DNA of 64,000 nt from Sandaracinaceae bacterium (GTDB taxonomy: Bacteria > Myxococcota_A > Polyangia > Polyangiales > Sandaracinaceae). The notes under the pieces are model-generated. The model made no database searches, had not been told where the DNA came from, and worked only from the letters and a program-made list of their open reading frames with translations. The stretch is from NCBI GenBank assembly GCA_020633195.1, contig JACKEC010000018.1, positions 62,001 to 126,000 on the forward strand, given 5' to 3'. Of this stretch, positions 27,401 through 34,182 are shown piece after piece. The position numbers were made by a program, and so were the translations under genes. The stretch's first letter is position 1. Every line of letters starts with the position of its first letter.

Positions 27401-27527
27401 TGTTGTGGGCGAGCTTGTAGTTCCGCCAGGTCGTGCCGAACGCCGCGTACACGATGAACGCGATCACGCCGAGCTGCAGCAGGTGGCGCAGCGCCTGGGG
27501 TGTCCAGCGACGGAGGCGGGTGATCAC
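24411..27527 (-). CDS. Double NapH-type membrane iron-sulfur fusion protein
   Basis: A 1038-residue membrane protein, more than three times the length of NapH. The N-terminal third is a complete NapH: membrane segments, FCSHLCPMR (about 132) and CYNLCPTGF, then clusters CAKGCDLCERACP (about 265) and CDGCGRCAAVCP (about 290). A periplasmic beta-sandwich-like domain follows (about 335-452: GRWEIGATLFNF to ALDFYVDLDD), then a new membrane segment with a basic stop (RKKRRRRRG). The C-terminal half is a second polyferredoxin unit with WCTVCPWDG (642), FCQHACPVG (731), CARCTTEDC (757) and CTMCGECLRSC (792), plus several membrane helices. The GTG start overlaps the upstream NapG stop. I infer an electron wire from quinol through two sets of clusters. 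Confidence 0.82.
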   Translation of the reverse strand: MITRLRRWTPQALRHLLQLGVIAFIVYAAFGTTWRNYKLAHNSSRLVGLLHGDGWGRAYAWNEEALSWLGEDTAAQSERFLGFPWAARIFGLDTADPFVAASQLVSAGTVTTTVLLGLVLPLLLALLFGKLFCSHLCPMRALFELGELVRAGLLRLKVPLPAWRPETRLGGWVLVGGLLATWASTTAVWLFILPYVSLGAGLFLLVTTGTASALFGVVALWWVVDVLFAPGLWCYNLCPTGFLLEQLGRFPLVALRKRGADPCAKGCDLCERACPYGLSPKDRTHRPACDGCGRCAAVCPTDRLVRRLPVIGALALAVLVAPSVALAHHNKGLPHYGYYANYPQVPTEEFVAMDGRWEIGATLFNFQGYDGRRTSSTPNDVKIYLYLYDTEADQSYSGPVDIELRRDGEVVARYDRTEPDEESVYSTRETLPESGTYQLVALVDGEEIALDFYVDLDDGVSWWVIALIVIPVALVFGLALFGRKKRRRRRGKAVAALSSLAVLALPGLARAQEAGCAAGDGSRQVLTDAGPIQVMSGLPPWLFVLGVALVLALSFVATEWLAPRVARSQWRLNLLRKKRVYSLVSHRAAQILPQLAMVGVLLALVYVGLSGSRVANLAPTAVWTIWWAGLIFVVLFFGSAWCTVCPWDGLASLASRLRILARVEPIGLGLRFPRALANLWPAIVLFVVLTWLELGWGVTTDPRATAYMGLGMAGLAVAGALLFDGKKFCQHACPVGRICGIYSTIAPLEIRARNKSVCARCTTEDCLNGNDRGYACPTGISLKVIQSSADCTMCGECLRSCDKRNVALNLRPFAADLRPDAKPRLDQAWLAVVLLSLTLFHGLSMTSSWESFEPGRASLLKWIGLTLGTSRVVSFTLAMIVVCAIPIALYWGSCLVAARWSGAERSAGELFVNYSFALLPVALFYHLAHNLMHLLMEGRHVVPLLSDPLGQGADLFGTASTRVGALLSDEGLWAAQVGLVLVGHVIGILVAHRVGHRLFAEPSNATRSLLPMFAMMVLVSAAGLGLMHLDMNMRLGRM

Positions 27528-28189
27528 GTGGCCTCCGCGGGCATGCGGCGGCGCGTCGGGAGGACGCGGATGGCCTGCGGCAGGTGCAAACAAGCTTGCT
27601 CGCAGAGACCGCAGCCCACGCAGTGGTCGGCGTGCACGATGGGCGTCTCGTAGAGCCCGATCGTCATCGCGCGGCCCGCGAGCGGGCAGGCCTGGTAGCA
27701 CGCGCCGCAGGTGCGACCGTGGTAGCTGTAGCAGAGGTCGCGGTTGACCCGCGCGGTGCCCATGTCGACGCTCGCGACCCAGCCCTCCTGGGTGATCTCG
27801 AACGGCCGGAGCGCCCCCGTGGGGCACGCCGTCGCGCACTCGCCGCACAGGATGCAGCCGCGCGAGCGGGCGTGGACGTAGGGCGTGAACATCATGCCGA
27901 GCCCCGCCTCGACCCCGTGGAACTCGATGCAGTGGTTGGGGCAGGCGTTGCCGCAGCGGAAGCAGCGCGTGCAGGCGTCGGAGAACGCCTCCTCGGGCAG
28001 CGCGCCCGGGGGGCGCAGCGCGACGCGCCCCCCGGGCCGCCGTTCCCCCCCGAGCGCCCAGGCGGCGCCCCCCATCGCGCCCGCGACCACCGCGCCGAAG
28101 AACCCACGCCGCGCGCGGGAGAAGCCGTCCTCCTCCTCGTCGTCGCGCGCGACGTCTCCCTCGAGCGGGTCGTCGGGCTCGGTGGCCAC
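27524..28189 (-). CDS. NapG-type ferredoxin (copy 1)
   Basis: A 221-residue protein with an acidic N-terminus, a signal-like segment SRARRGFFGAVVAGAMGG (twin arginine RR at about 27) and four cluster motifs: CTRCFRCGNACPNHC, CILCGECATACP, the split CYSYHGRTCGACYQACP, and CVGCGLCEQACL. The arrangement is that of NapG. It is followed at once by the double NapH protein, restoring the usual NapG-NapH pairing, and starts 7 bases after the molybdoenzyme stop. It should carry electrons from NapH toward the molybdoenzyme or the cytochrome. Confidence 0.87.
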   Translation of the reverse strand: MATEPDDPLEGDVARDDEEEDGFSRARRGFFGAVVAGAMGGAAWALGGERRPGGRVALRPPGALPEEAFSDACTRCFRCGNACPNHCIEFHGVEAGLGMMFTPYVHARSRGCILCGECATACPTGALRPFEITQEGWVASVDMGTARVNRDLCYSYHGRTCGACYQACPLAGRAMTIGLYETPIVHADHCVGCGLCEQACLHLPQAIRVLPTRRRMPAEAT

Positions 28190-28196
28190 GGCGGGC

Positions 28197-30938
28197 CTAC
28201 TCCCGGATCTTCTCGATGCGCGCGGCGAGCTTCTTGAAGTCCGCCTGACCGCTCACCGGATCGAACGCGCGGTGCGAGACCGCGTTGACGAGCCAGCGGT
28301 TCTCCGCGGGGTCCGCGGAGTCCGCGACCGAGAGGTTCCAGGGGCTGAACATGTAGCCCGCGGGGACCGTGTTGCGCGCCGGGCGCACGACCGAGTCGAG
28401 GCCGAGCGACGCTCGCGCGTGATAGAAGCCGCGCCGCGTGCGGATGCGGACCCACTCGCCGTCCTCGACGCCGAGCGCGGCGGCGTCCTCCGGGTTCATC
28501 TCCACGTACATCTCCGGGACGAGCCGCGTGGTCGTGCCCGACCGGATCGTCTTGGACGTGTGGAAGTGCTCGTACACGACGCCGAGGCCGAGCCAGTACG
28601 GGTACTTGCCCTCCGGGACCTCGTCCCACCGCTGGCCGCGGAACTGCGCGTCGGGCAGCTCCGGCGTCAGGGCCTTGTCACGGGCCTGCACGAGCACGTC
28701 CATGTGGTCGATGAAGTAGAAGCCCTCCTCGGTCCCGGCCCGCATGAGCTGCGCGGTGATCTCCTCGCGGCCCGTGTAGTCCTGGTCGCAGTGGAACATG
28801 TGCAGCTTGCCGTCCGGCGTGCGGAACATGCCGTAGGGCCGCTGATCCCAGCCCTCCTGGCCCATGTAGCGGCGCGGCGTCCCGCCCGCGGCGGCGGCCT
28901 CGTAGGTGGCGGCCGGCCACTGGATGCCCCGGTGCTGCCGGATCTGATCGTAGAGGCCGACCCCGTCGCGCTCCTCCACCTCGAGCATGCCCGACAGGTC
29001 CGCGTCGGAGCCGCGCGAGGCGATCACGATGTCGCGGAAGATGTCCTCCGGATCGTAGAAGCCGTTCGCCTTGCGCTGGTAGGGGAAGATGGCGTCGCCG
29101 TCGAGGCCGAGGCGGTTGGCGATCGCCCTGCCCTTGTCGATCACCATGTCGATGTCGGGCATCGTGCCCTCGATCGGGTTGGCGGTGCCGTCGCAGACGT
29201 AGACGCGACGCTCGGACTGGATGTACGTGCCGCCGACCCACTCACCCCACGTCGCGGCGGGCAGGATCACGTCGGCGTACAGGTTGTTGGGGGCGTGGCG
29301 ATAGATCTCCTGCACCACGTTGAAGGTCTTGCTGAGCGCGGGGCGGACCAGGGTGTTGAGATCCGGGAGGTCGATGTGCGTCGCGTAGATGAGGAACATC
29401 GCCTTGACGTCCCCCTTCATCGCCCGCTCCATCATGCCGACCGCCATGCCGGTGTTCTGGAGGCCCGCGACGGCGGCGAGGCGCTCGGGCGGGACCCGCC
29501 ACGCCTCGGCGATGTGGTTGCGCCACTCCACGTTGTCGAGGCCCTGGTTGAAGGGGAGGCGGCTGGTGAGGCCGCCGGTCAGCCGCTCGCCCATCGCGTT
29601 GGGCTGCCCCGTCATCGAGAACGGGCCGCAGCCGGGTCGGCCGATGTTGCCGGACAGCGCCATCAGGTTGATGAGGCTGACGACGTTGTTCTGCCCGTGG
29701 ATGTGCTGGTTGTAGCCGATGCCCCAGAAGGTCAGGACGCCGCCGTGGCCACGCTCGCGCCCCGCGATCGACGCCTCCGCCCAGCGGCGCGCGACCTCCC
29801 GCAGGTACGCGGGATCGATCATGGTGACGTCCCGGACGTTCTCGGGTGACCACCGATCGCTGCGGCACCTCTCGACGTAGTCCTCCCAGCCCGTCGTGTG
29901 GTCGCGCAGGAAGTCCATGGCGCACGCGTCGGGGTGATCGTTGAGCAGCACGTGGGCGATCGCGTTGTGGATGGAGATGTCGCCGTTGATCGTGGAGAAG
30001 TGATACGAGTTGTCGGCGTCGATGCCCTCGTAGCCCTGCACGGTCCCGGTGCGCCGCGGGTCGACGACGAGCGTGGGGACGTCGTTGCGCGACTTGTGAT
30101 CGGCGATCCGCCAGAAGACGATCGGGTGGCTCCCGCGCGCGTTGTGACCCCAGTGGGTCACCATGTCGGCCTGCTCGATGTCCTCGTAGGACGTCGGGGG
30201 CGTGTCGCTGCCGAGCGTCTTGAAGTAGCCCGTCACCGCCGAGGTCATGCACATGCGCGCGTTGGCCTCGATGGTGTTGGACCCGAGCACGCCCTTCATG
30301 AAGAGGTTCTCGAGGTACTGGCCCTCGACGGGCAGCTGGCCCGACCCGTAGAGCCCGACCGCGTTGCCGCCGTGCTCCTGCACGATGCCGGCGATCTGGT
30401 CGACGATGACCGCCTCGACCTCCTCCCAGGTCGCCTCGCGGAACACCGCGTCGTCGAAGCGCCCCTTGGTCTCGCTCACGTGCTCGTGACCCGGGAGGTG
30501 GTTGGTCATGTCGCGCCGGATCAGCGGCGTCGTGAGGCGGTCGACGTAGATCGCCTCGGCGCTGGTCAGGCCCTTGATGCACTGGAGGCCGCGGTTCGTC
30601 GGGTGCTGGGGATCCGGGCGCATGCCGACGATGCGGCCGTTCTCCGTCTGGATCAGCGTCCCGCAGCCCACGCCGCAGTAGGGGCACTGCGACAAGATGT
30701 CTGTCGGGACTCCAGAGTCGCCCTCCGGCTCGGGCTCGTCGTGAGTCTCCACGGCGGGCTCGTCGCAGCTCTCGCAGCTCGAGAGCGCGGTGGCGCCTGC
30801 CGCGGCGACCGCCGCGCCCTTGAGCCAGGTGCGCCGGTAGAGCCCCTCGCGGCTCGGGTTCTCGGGCATCTGGGAGAGGACCTCGTCCTCCTTGCGCCCG
30901 TACTGGGGGAGCGGGTGCTTGCGGTGCTTGCGGGTCAT
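28197..30938 (-). CDS. NapA-like periplasmic molybdopterin oxidoreductase (probable nitrate reductase)
   Basis: A 913-residue bis-MGD molybdoenzyme. The twin-arginine signal is YRRTWLKGAAVAAAG (about 34-48). A [4Fe-4S] site is formed by Cys85, Cys88, Cys92 and Cys120. The Mo ligand is Cys230 in ANARMCMTSAVTGYFKTLGSD, almost the same wording as in NapA (ANAR-C-ASAV), which argues for nitrate reductase rather than formate dehydrogenase. The N-terminal extension before the cluster is longer than in NapA. No NapB, NapC or NapD is visible; a dihaem cytochrome c gene lies 10 bases upstream. The reaction could be nitrate reduction, but a different oxyanion substrate cannot be excluded. Confidence 0.87.
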   Translation of the reverse strand: MTRKHRKHPLPQYGRKEDEVLSQMPENPSREGLYRRTWLKGAAVAAAGATALSSCESCDEPAVETHDEPEPEGDSGVPTDILSQCPYCGVGCGTLIQTENGRIVGMRPDPQHPTNRGLQCIKGLTSAEAIYVDRLTTPLIRRDMTNHLPGHEHVSETKGRFDDAVFREATWEEVEAVIVDQIAGIVQEHGGNAVGLYGSGQLPVEGQYLENLFMKGVLGSNTIEANARMCMTSAVTGYFKTLGSDTPPTSYEDIEQADMVTHWGHNARGSHPIVFWRIADHKSRNDVPTLVVDPRRTGTVQGYEGIDADNSYHFSTINGDISIHNAIAHVLLNDHPDACAMDFLRDHTTGWEDYVERCRSDRWSPENVRDVTMIDPAYLREVARRWAEASIAGRERGHGGVLTFWGIGYNQHIHGQNNVVSLINLMALSGNIGRPGCGPFSMTGQPNAMGERLTGGLTSRLPFNQGLDNVEWRNHIAEAWRVPPERLAAVAGLQNTGMAVGMMERAMKGDVKAMFLIYATHIDLPDLNTLVRPALSKTFNVVQEIYRHAPNNLYADVILPAATWGEWVGGTYIQSERRVYVCDGTANPIEGTMPDIDMVIDKGRAIANRLGLDGDAIFPYQRKANGFYDPEDIFRDIVIASRGSDADLSGMLEVEERDGVGLYDQIRQHRGIQWPAATYEAAAAGGTPRRYMGQEGWDQRPYGMFRTPDGKLHMFHCDQDYTGREEITAQLMRAGTEEGFYFIDHMDVLVQARDKALTPELPDAQFRGQRWDEVPEGKYPYWLGLGVVYEHFHTSKTIRSGTTTRLVPEMYVEMNPEDAAALGVEDGEWVRIRTRRGFYHARASLGLDSVVRPARNTVPAGYMFSPWNLSVADSADPAENRWLVNAVSHRAFDPVSGQADFKKLAARIEKIRE

Positions 30939-30948
30939 CGGATCCTCC

Positions 30949-31704
30949 TCACCAGGCGCTCGCGCGCAGGTGCGCGATCACGTTCTCGACGTCTTGGTCG
31001 GTCAGGTTCGCGACGGCCGTCGCCTCCGGGCGGCCGAAGGGCCGCATGGGGGTGTTCGACTTGCCGTGCTCGACGATGTAGCGGAGGTAGCCGTTCGAGA
31101 CGTCGGCGAGGAACGCGCTGCGCCCGATGCCCGTCCCGTTCGACGTCTCCTGGTAGCCGCCACCGCTGAGGCCGTGGCAGGCCGCGCAGATCTCACGGAA
31201 GCGCTCGGCGCCGGCCTCCGCGTCGCCCTCGCAGGGCTCCTCGTCGAGCTCGGCGGGCTCGACCTCTTGCCAGCTCCGCATGTACGCGATGACGCTCTCG
31301 ACCTCGCCTCGGTCCAGCGTCGTCCCCCAGCCCGGCATGGTGGTGCCGACCCGGCCGCGCCCGATCGTACGCAGGAGGTAGCCGTCGCTCGCGGCGGCGA
31401 GGAACGTCTCGCTGTTCAGCTTCGGGCCGATGCCGAGCCGCCCCTCTCCTTCGGCGCCGTGGCACGGCACGCAGTTGGCCCCGTAGACGGCCTGGCCGGC
31501 CTGGGCCGCCGCTGGCGTCGCCTCGATCGAGCGCATCTCCCCCGACGGCACGCCGGTGGCGGCCTCGCCGGTCGGCAGCTCCGCCACCCAGCTGGCGGCG
31601 GCCGGCTCGCCGCCCCCCGGATCCTCGCCCCCCGTGTCGGCGTCTTCGGCGCAGCCGAACATCAGCAGCACCGCGCACCCGAGCCCGAGCGTCGTCCTTC
31701 GCAT
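30949..31704 (-). CDS. Dihaem cytochrome c lipoprotein
   Basis: A 251-residue lipoprotein (lipobox MFGC near residue 18) with two class I cytochrome c domains. Haem sites are CVPCH (about 78-82) and CAACH (about 183-187); each domain has a downstream axial Met candidate (TTMPGW and NTPMRPF). The ATG has GGGAAG upstream. It is the first gene of the long minus-strand operon, so the promoter lies in the 48-base gap to the divergent SCO1 gene. It probably replaces NapB as the haem partner of the molybdoenzyme. Confidence 0.88.
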   Translation of the reverse strand: MRRTTLGLGCAVLLMFGCAEDADTGGEDPGGGEPAAASWVAELPTGEAATGVPSGEMRSIEATPAAAQAGQAVYGANCVPCHGAEGEGRLGIGPKLNSETFLAAASDGYLLRTIGRGRVGTTMPGWGTTLDRGEVESVIAYMRSWQEVEPAELDEEPCEGDAEAGAERFREICAACHGLSGGGYQETSNGTGIGRSAFLADVSNGYLRYIVEHGKSNTPMRPFGRPEATAVANLTDQDVENVIAHLRASAW

Positions 31705-31752
31705 GCTTCCCTCTCCTTGCTCCATCGGCGCGCGTGCCCTACGCGTGGGTCG

Positions 31753-32316
31753 ATGTTGCGAACCCTGGCCCCGCTCCTCCTGCTCGCGTCCGTCGGCTGC
31801 GGCGGCGCGGAGGAGCTCCCAGAGATCCTGGTGGTCCGCGACTTCACCCTCACCAGCCACCGCGGCGAACCGTTCGCCGAGCGCTCGCTCGAGGGTCACG
31901 TCTGGGTCGCGAGCTTCGTCTTCACGTCGTGCCGCGACGTGTGCCCGCTGATCACGAATCAGGTCGCGAACCTGCATCGCCGGGTGACCGACGATCGGGT
32001 CCGCTTCGTCTCCATCTCGGTGGACCCGCGCGTCGACACCCCCGAGGTGCTGGCGGCCTACCGAGCGCGCTACCGAGCCGACGATCGCTGGGTCTTCCTG
32101 ACCGGCGATCCCGCCGAGGTGCGCCGGGTCGTGACGGAGATCTTCCGCGTGTCGATGGGCGAGCCGAGCTCGGCGGAGGGCCCCTACGACATCGCTCACG
32201 GGGAGCAGCTGCTGCTCGTGGATCGGCGCGGCGTGCTCCGCGGCCAGTACCCGACCGACCGCGCAGGCATGGACCGCCTCGCGCGTGACATCGATCGACT
32301 GCTGACCGCGGAGTGA
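31753..32316 (+). CDS. SCO1/SenC-family copper or thiol protein
   Basis: A 187-residue lipoprotein (lipobox SVGC, Cys16) with a thioredoxin fold. The metal or redox motif is SCRDVCP (Cys60 and Cys64) and the third ligand is His149 in DIAHGEQLLLVD. These are the SCO1 copper-binding residues used for CuA assembly of haem-copper oxidases. No oxidase gene is in the window, so here it may deliver copper or reduce cysteines of the respiratory proteins. It is divergent from the cytochrome c operon, with 48 bases shared. Confidence 0.88.
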   Translation: MLRTLAPLLLLASVGCGGAEELPEILVVRDFTLTSHRGEPFAERSLEGHVWVASFVFTSCRDVCPLITNQVANLHRRVTDDRVRFVSISVDPRVDTPEVLAAYRARYRADDRWVFLTGDPAEVRRVVTEIFRVSMGEPSSAEGPYDIAHGEQLLLVDRRGVLRGQYPTDRAGMDRLARDIDRLLTAE

Positions 32317-32328
32317 CACCAGCGCGCC

Positions 32329-32661
32329 TCAGGCCGGGCGGGCCGCCCAGAGGTTGCAGGTCCCGTTGGGGTTGATCGGCCCCTGGATCACGGAGCAGCT
32401 GCCGCACTGGTTCGCCTGCCCCGCGGTGAAGAAGTTGCACGCGGAGCACTTCTTGTTGGGGTCGCTGCTCGAGTCCGCGTACGCCTGGCTCTCGCGCGTC
32501 GTCACCGCCGCCGCCGCCAGGCCCGACGTGTCCGTGCAGCTGAGGCCCGCCGCCTCCTCGCCACCACAGGCCGCGAGCAGCTGCGGCGCGACCGCCGCCG
32601 CTCCCAGGACCGTGAGGGCGCGCTTCATCACGCCACGACGCCCGATCTGGTTCTTCTGCAT
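32329..32661 (-). CDS. High-potential iron-sulfur protein (HiPIP), Tat-exported
   Basis: A 110-residue protein with an N-terminal RRGVMKRALTVLGAAAVAP signal (probable Tat, as HiPIPs are exported folded) and a Cys32 that may instead be a lipobox (LAAC). The C-terminal core has the HiPIP order Cys72-x2-Cys75, Cys89 and Cys102, with the family wording CSVIQGPINPNGTC before the final NLWA. Two further cysteines (42, 86) are extra. HiPIPs are one-electron carriers in the periplasm. Ribosome-binding GAGGAGGAG is upstream. A sigma-54-like promoter and two paired palindromes lie upstream, linking it to the two-component system next door. Confidence 0.85.
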   Translation of the reverse strand: MQKNQIGRRGVMKRALTVLGAAAVAPQLLAACGGEEAAGLSCTDTSGLAAAAVTTRESQAYADSSSDPNKKCSACNFFTAGQANQCGSCSVIQGPINPNGTCNLWAARPA

Positions 32662-32703
32662 TCGAGTCTCTCCTCCTCGCGCTCGCGCGCGCTTCGATGA
32701 TTC

Positions 32704-32718
32704 GCAAGACGATGACCA
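32704..32718 (-). promoter_or_regulatory. Sigma-54-like promoter of the HiPIP gene
   Basis: On the minus strand the sequence TTGGTCATCGTCTTGCGAA holds GG and TTGC at the correct -24/-12 spacing (TGG at 32718, TTGC at 32707). The expected start of transcription is near 32692, about 30 bases upstream of the HiPIP ATG. The CAC of the consensus is not kept, so the match is moderate, but the two upstream palindromes strengthen it. Confidence 0.55.
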
Positions 32719-32758
32719 AGGCCCCGAAGGGCCCGAACTCCGGGCTCGGATCGACGGC

Positions 32759-32811
32759 GGCTCTCAAGATCGAGAGGGCGCTCGCGGCGTCGGCTCTCAT
32801 GATCGAGAGCC
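32759..32811. promoter_or_regulatory. Pair of enhancer-type palindromes upstream of the HiPIP gene
   Basis: Site A (32759-32779) reads GGCTCTCAAGATCGAGAGGG and site B (32792-32811) reads GGCTCTCATGATCGAGAGCC, a near-perfect palindrome. Their centres are about 32 bases apart, three helical turns, and about 77 and 110 bases upstream of the predicted sigma-54 start site. The same half-site occurs in a second pair at 35615-35665. Site B overlaps the last codons of the regulator gene. The likely binder is the NtrC-type regulator encoded next to them. Confidence 0.65.
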
Positions 32812-34182
32812 CCCCGAGCTCGCCCCACCGCGGTAGCCCTTGAGGCCGAGCTTCTCGAGCTTTCGGTAGAGCGTCGCCGGCGAGACGGCGAGCAGCTTGG
32901 CGGCCGCGTCCCGGTTGCCCTCGCAGCTCGTCAGCACCGACGCGATGTGGCGGCGCTCGAAGCTCGCGAGCGCCGCGTCGAGGCGCGCGTCGTCTCCCTC
33001 GAGGGTGGCGCCGCGGATCTCGGCGGGCAGATCCTCGAGCCGGATCGACTCCGCGTCCGCGAGGAGCACGGCCCGCTCGATCACGTTGGACAGCTCGCGC
33101 ACGTTGCCGGGCCAGCGGTAGCGCATCAGGCGCTGCATCGCGTCCGGCTGGACGCCGAAGACCTGCTTCTTCTGCTCGCGCGCCTGCTTGGCGACGAAGC
33201 GGCCCACCAGCGAGGGGATGTCGCCGGGGTGCTCGCGCAGCGCGGGGACGTCGAGCCGCACGACGCTCAGTCGATAGAGCAGGTCCTCGCGGAACTCGCG
33301 CGTCTCGACCATCGCGGCGAGGTCGCGGTGGGTCGCGCACACGATCCGGGCGTCGACCTCGATGCCGCGATCGCTGCCGACGGGGCGGATCTCCTTGGTC
33401 TCGACCGCGCGCAGGAGCTTGGCCTGGGTGGGAAGCGGGAGCTCGCCGATCTCGTCGAGGAAGAGGGTGCCGCCGTGCGCCGATCGGAAAAGGCCGTCGC
33501 GCGCGCGCTCGGCGCCGGTGAACGCGCCGCGCACGTGCCCGAAGAGCGTGCTCTCCACGAGGTTGTCCGGGATGGCGCTGACGTTGACCGGCACGAACGC
33601 CGCGTCGGCGCGGTTCGACAGATCGTGGATGGCGCGCGCGACGAGCTCCTTGCCGGTCCCGCTCTCGCCGCGCACGAGCACGTTGCTCAGCCCGGGCGCC
33701 ACCTTCTGCACCATCGCCTCGAGCTCGCGCATCGGCGCGCTCTCGAGGTGAAGCAGCGACGAAGGGGCCTCGGCGTCGCGGAGCATGCTGCGCAGGCGGG
33801 CGTTCTCGCGACCGAGCGCGCGGTACTCCGCGATGCGCTGCACCTTCGCGCCCACCGCGGCGAGGGACACGGGCTTGAGCAAGTAGTCGTGCGCGCCGCG
33901 GCGGAGCGCCTCCACCGCGCTCGAGAGGGTCCCGAACGCCGTCATCAGGAGCACGACGGTGTCCGGGCTCGTCGATCGCGCGTGATCGAGCACCGCGAGC
34001 CCGTCCACCCCGGGGAGCTGGAGGTCCGTCAGGACCACGTCGTGCTCGGCCCCGCCGAGCAGCTCGAGCGCCTGCTCGCCGTCCCCGACGCTCGTGACCG
34101 CGTGGCCGAGCTTGTCGAGGTAGCGATGCAGGTTCGTGCGAAGCGTGGCCTCGTCCTCGACCACCAGGATCCGCTCACCCAT
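32797..34182 (-). CDS. NtrC-family sigma-54-dependent response regulator
   Basis: A 461-residue activator. The receiver (1-120) has acidic residues EDE (9-11), phosphoacceptor Asp53 in LTDLQLPG, and Lys in YLLKPVS. The AAA+ domain (about 145-385) has Walker A GESGTGKE, the sigma-54 contact loop GAFTGA, Walker B GGTLFLDEIGE, and the WPGNVREL motif. The C-terminus (about 425-450) is a Fis-type helix-turn-helix, GNRDAAAKLLAVSPATLYRKL. It overlaps the stop of the kinase gene upstream by 8 bases, so the pair is co-transcribed. Paired palindromes at both ends of this two-gene unit are the probable binding sites. Confidence 0.95.
   Translation of the reverse strand: MGERILVVEDEATLRTNLHRYLDKLGHAVTSVGDGEQALELLGGAEHDVVLTDLQLPGVDGLAVLDHARSTSPDTVVLLMTAFGTLSSAVEALRRGAHDYLLKPVSLAAVGAKVQRIAEYRALGRENARLRSMLRDAEAPSSLLHLESAPMRELEAMVQKVAPGLSNVLVRGESGTGKELVARAIHDLSNRADAAFVPVNVSAIPDNLVESTLFGHVRGAFTGAERARDGLFRSAHGGTLFLDEIGELPLPTQAKLLRAVETKEIRPVGSDRGIEVDARIVCATHRDLAAMVETREFREDLLYRLSVVRLDVPALREHPGDIPSLVGRFVAKQAREQKKQVFGVQPDAMQRLMRYRWPGNVRELSNVIERAVLLADAESIRLEDLPAEIRGATLEGDDARLDAALASFERRHIASVLTSCEGNRDAAAKLLAVSPATLYRKLEKLGLKGYRGGASSGGSRS

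Noticed and set aside
24306..27653. Long plus-strand open frame of over 1100 codons opposite the NapH fusion gene
   Set aside because: It is Arg/Glu/His-rich shadow sequence of the GC-rich minus-strand gene, whose cysteine motifs and membrane helices are clear.
31705..31752. GGGCACG on the minus strand before the cytochrome c operon as a sigma-54 promoter
   Set aside because: There is no TTGC at the -12 position, so the spacing rule fails.
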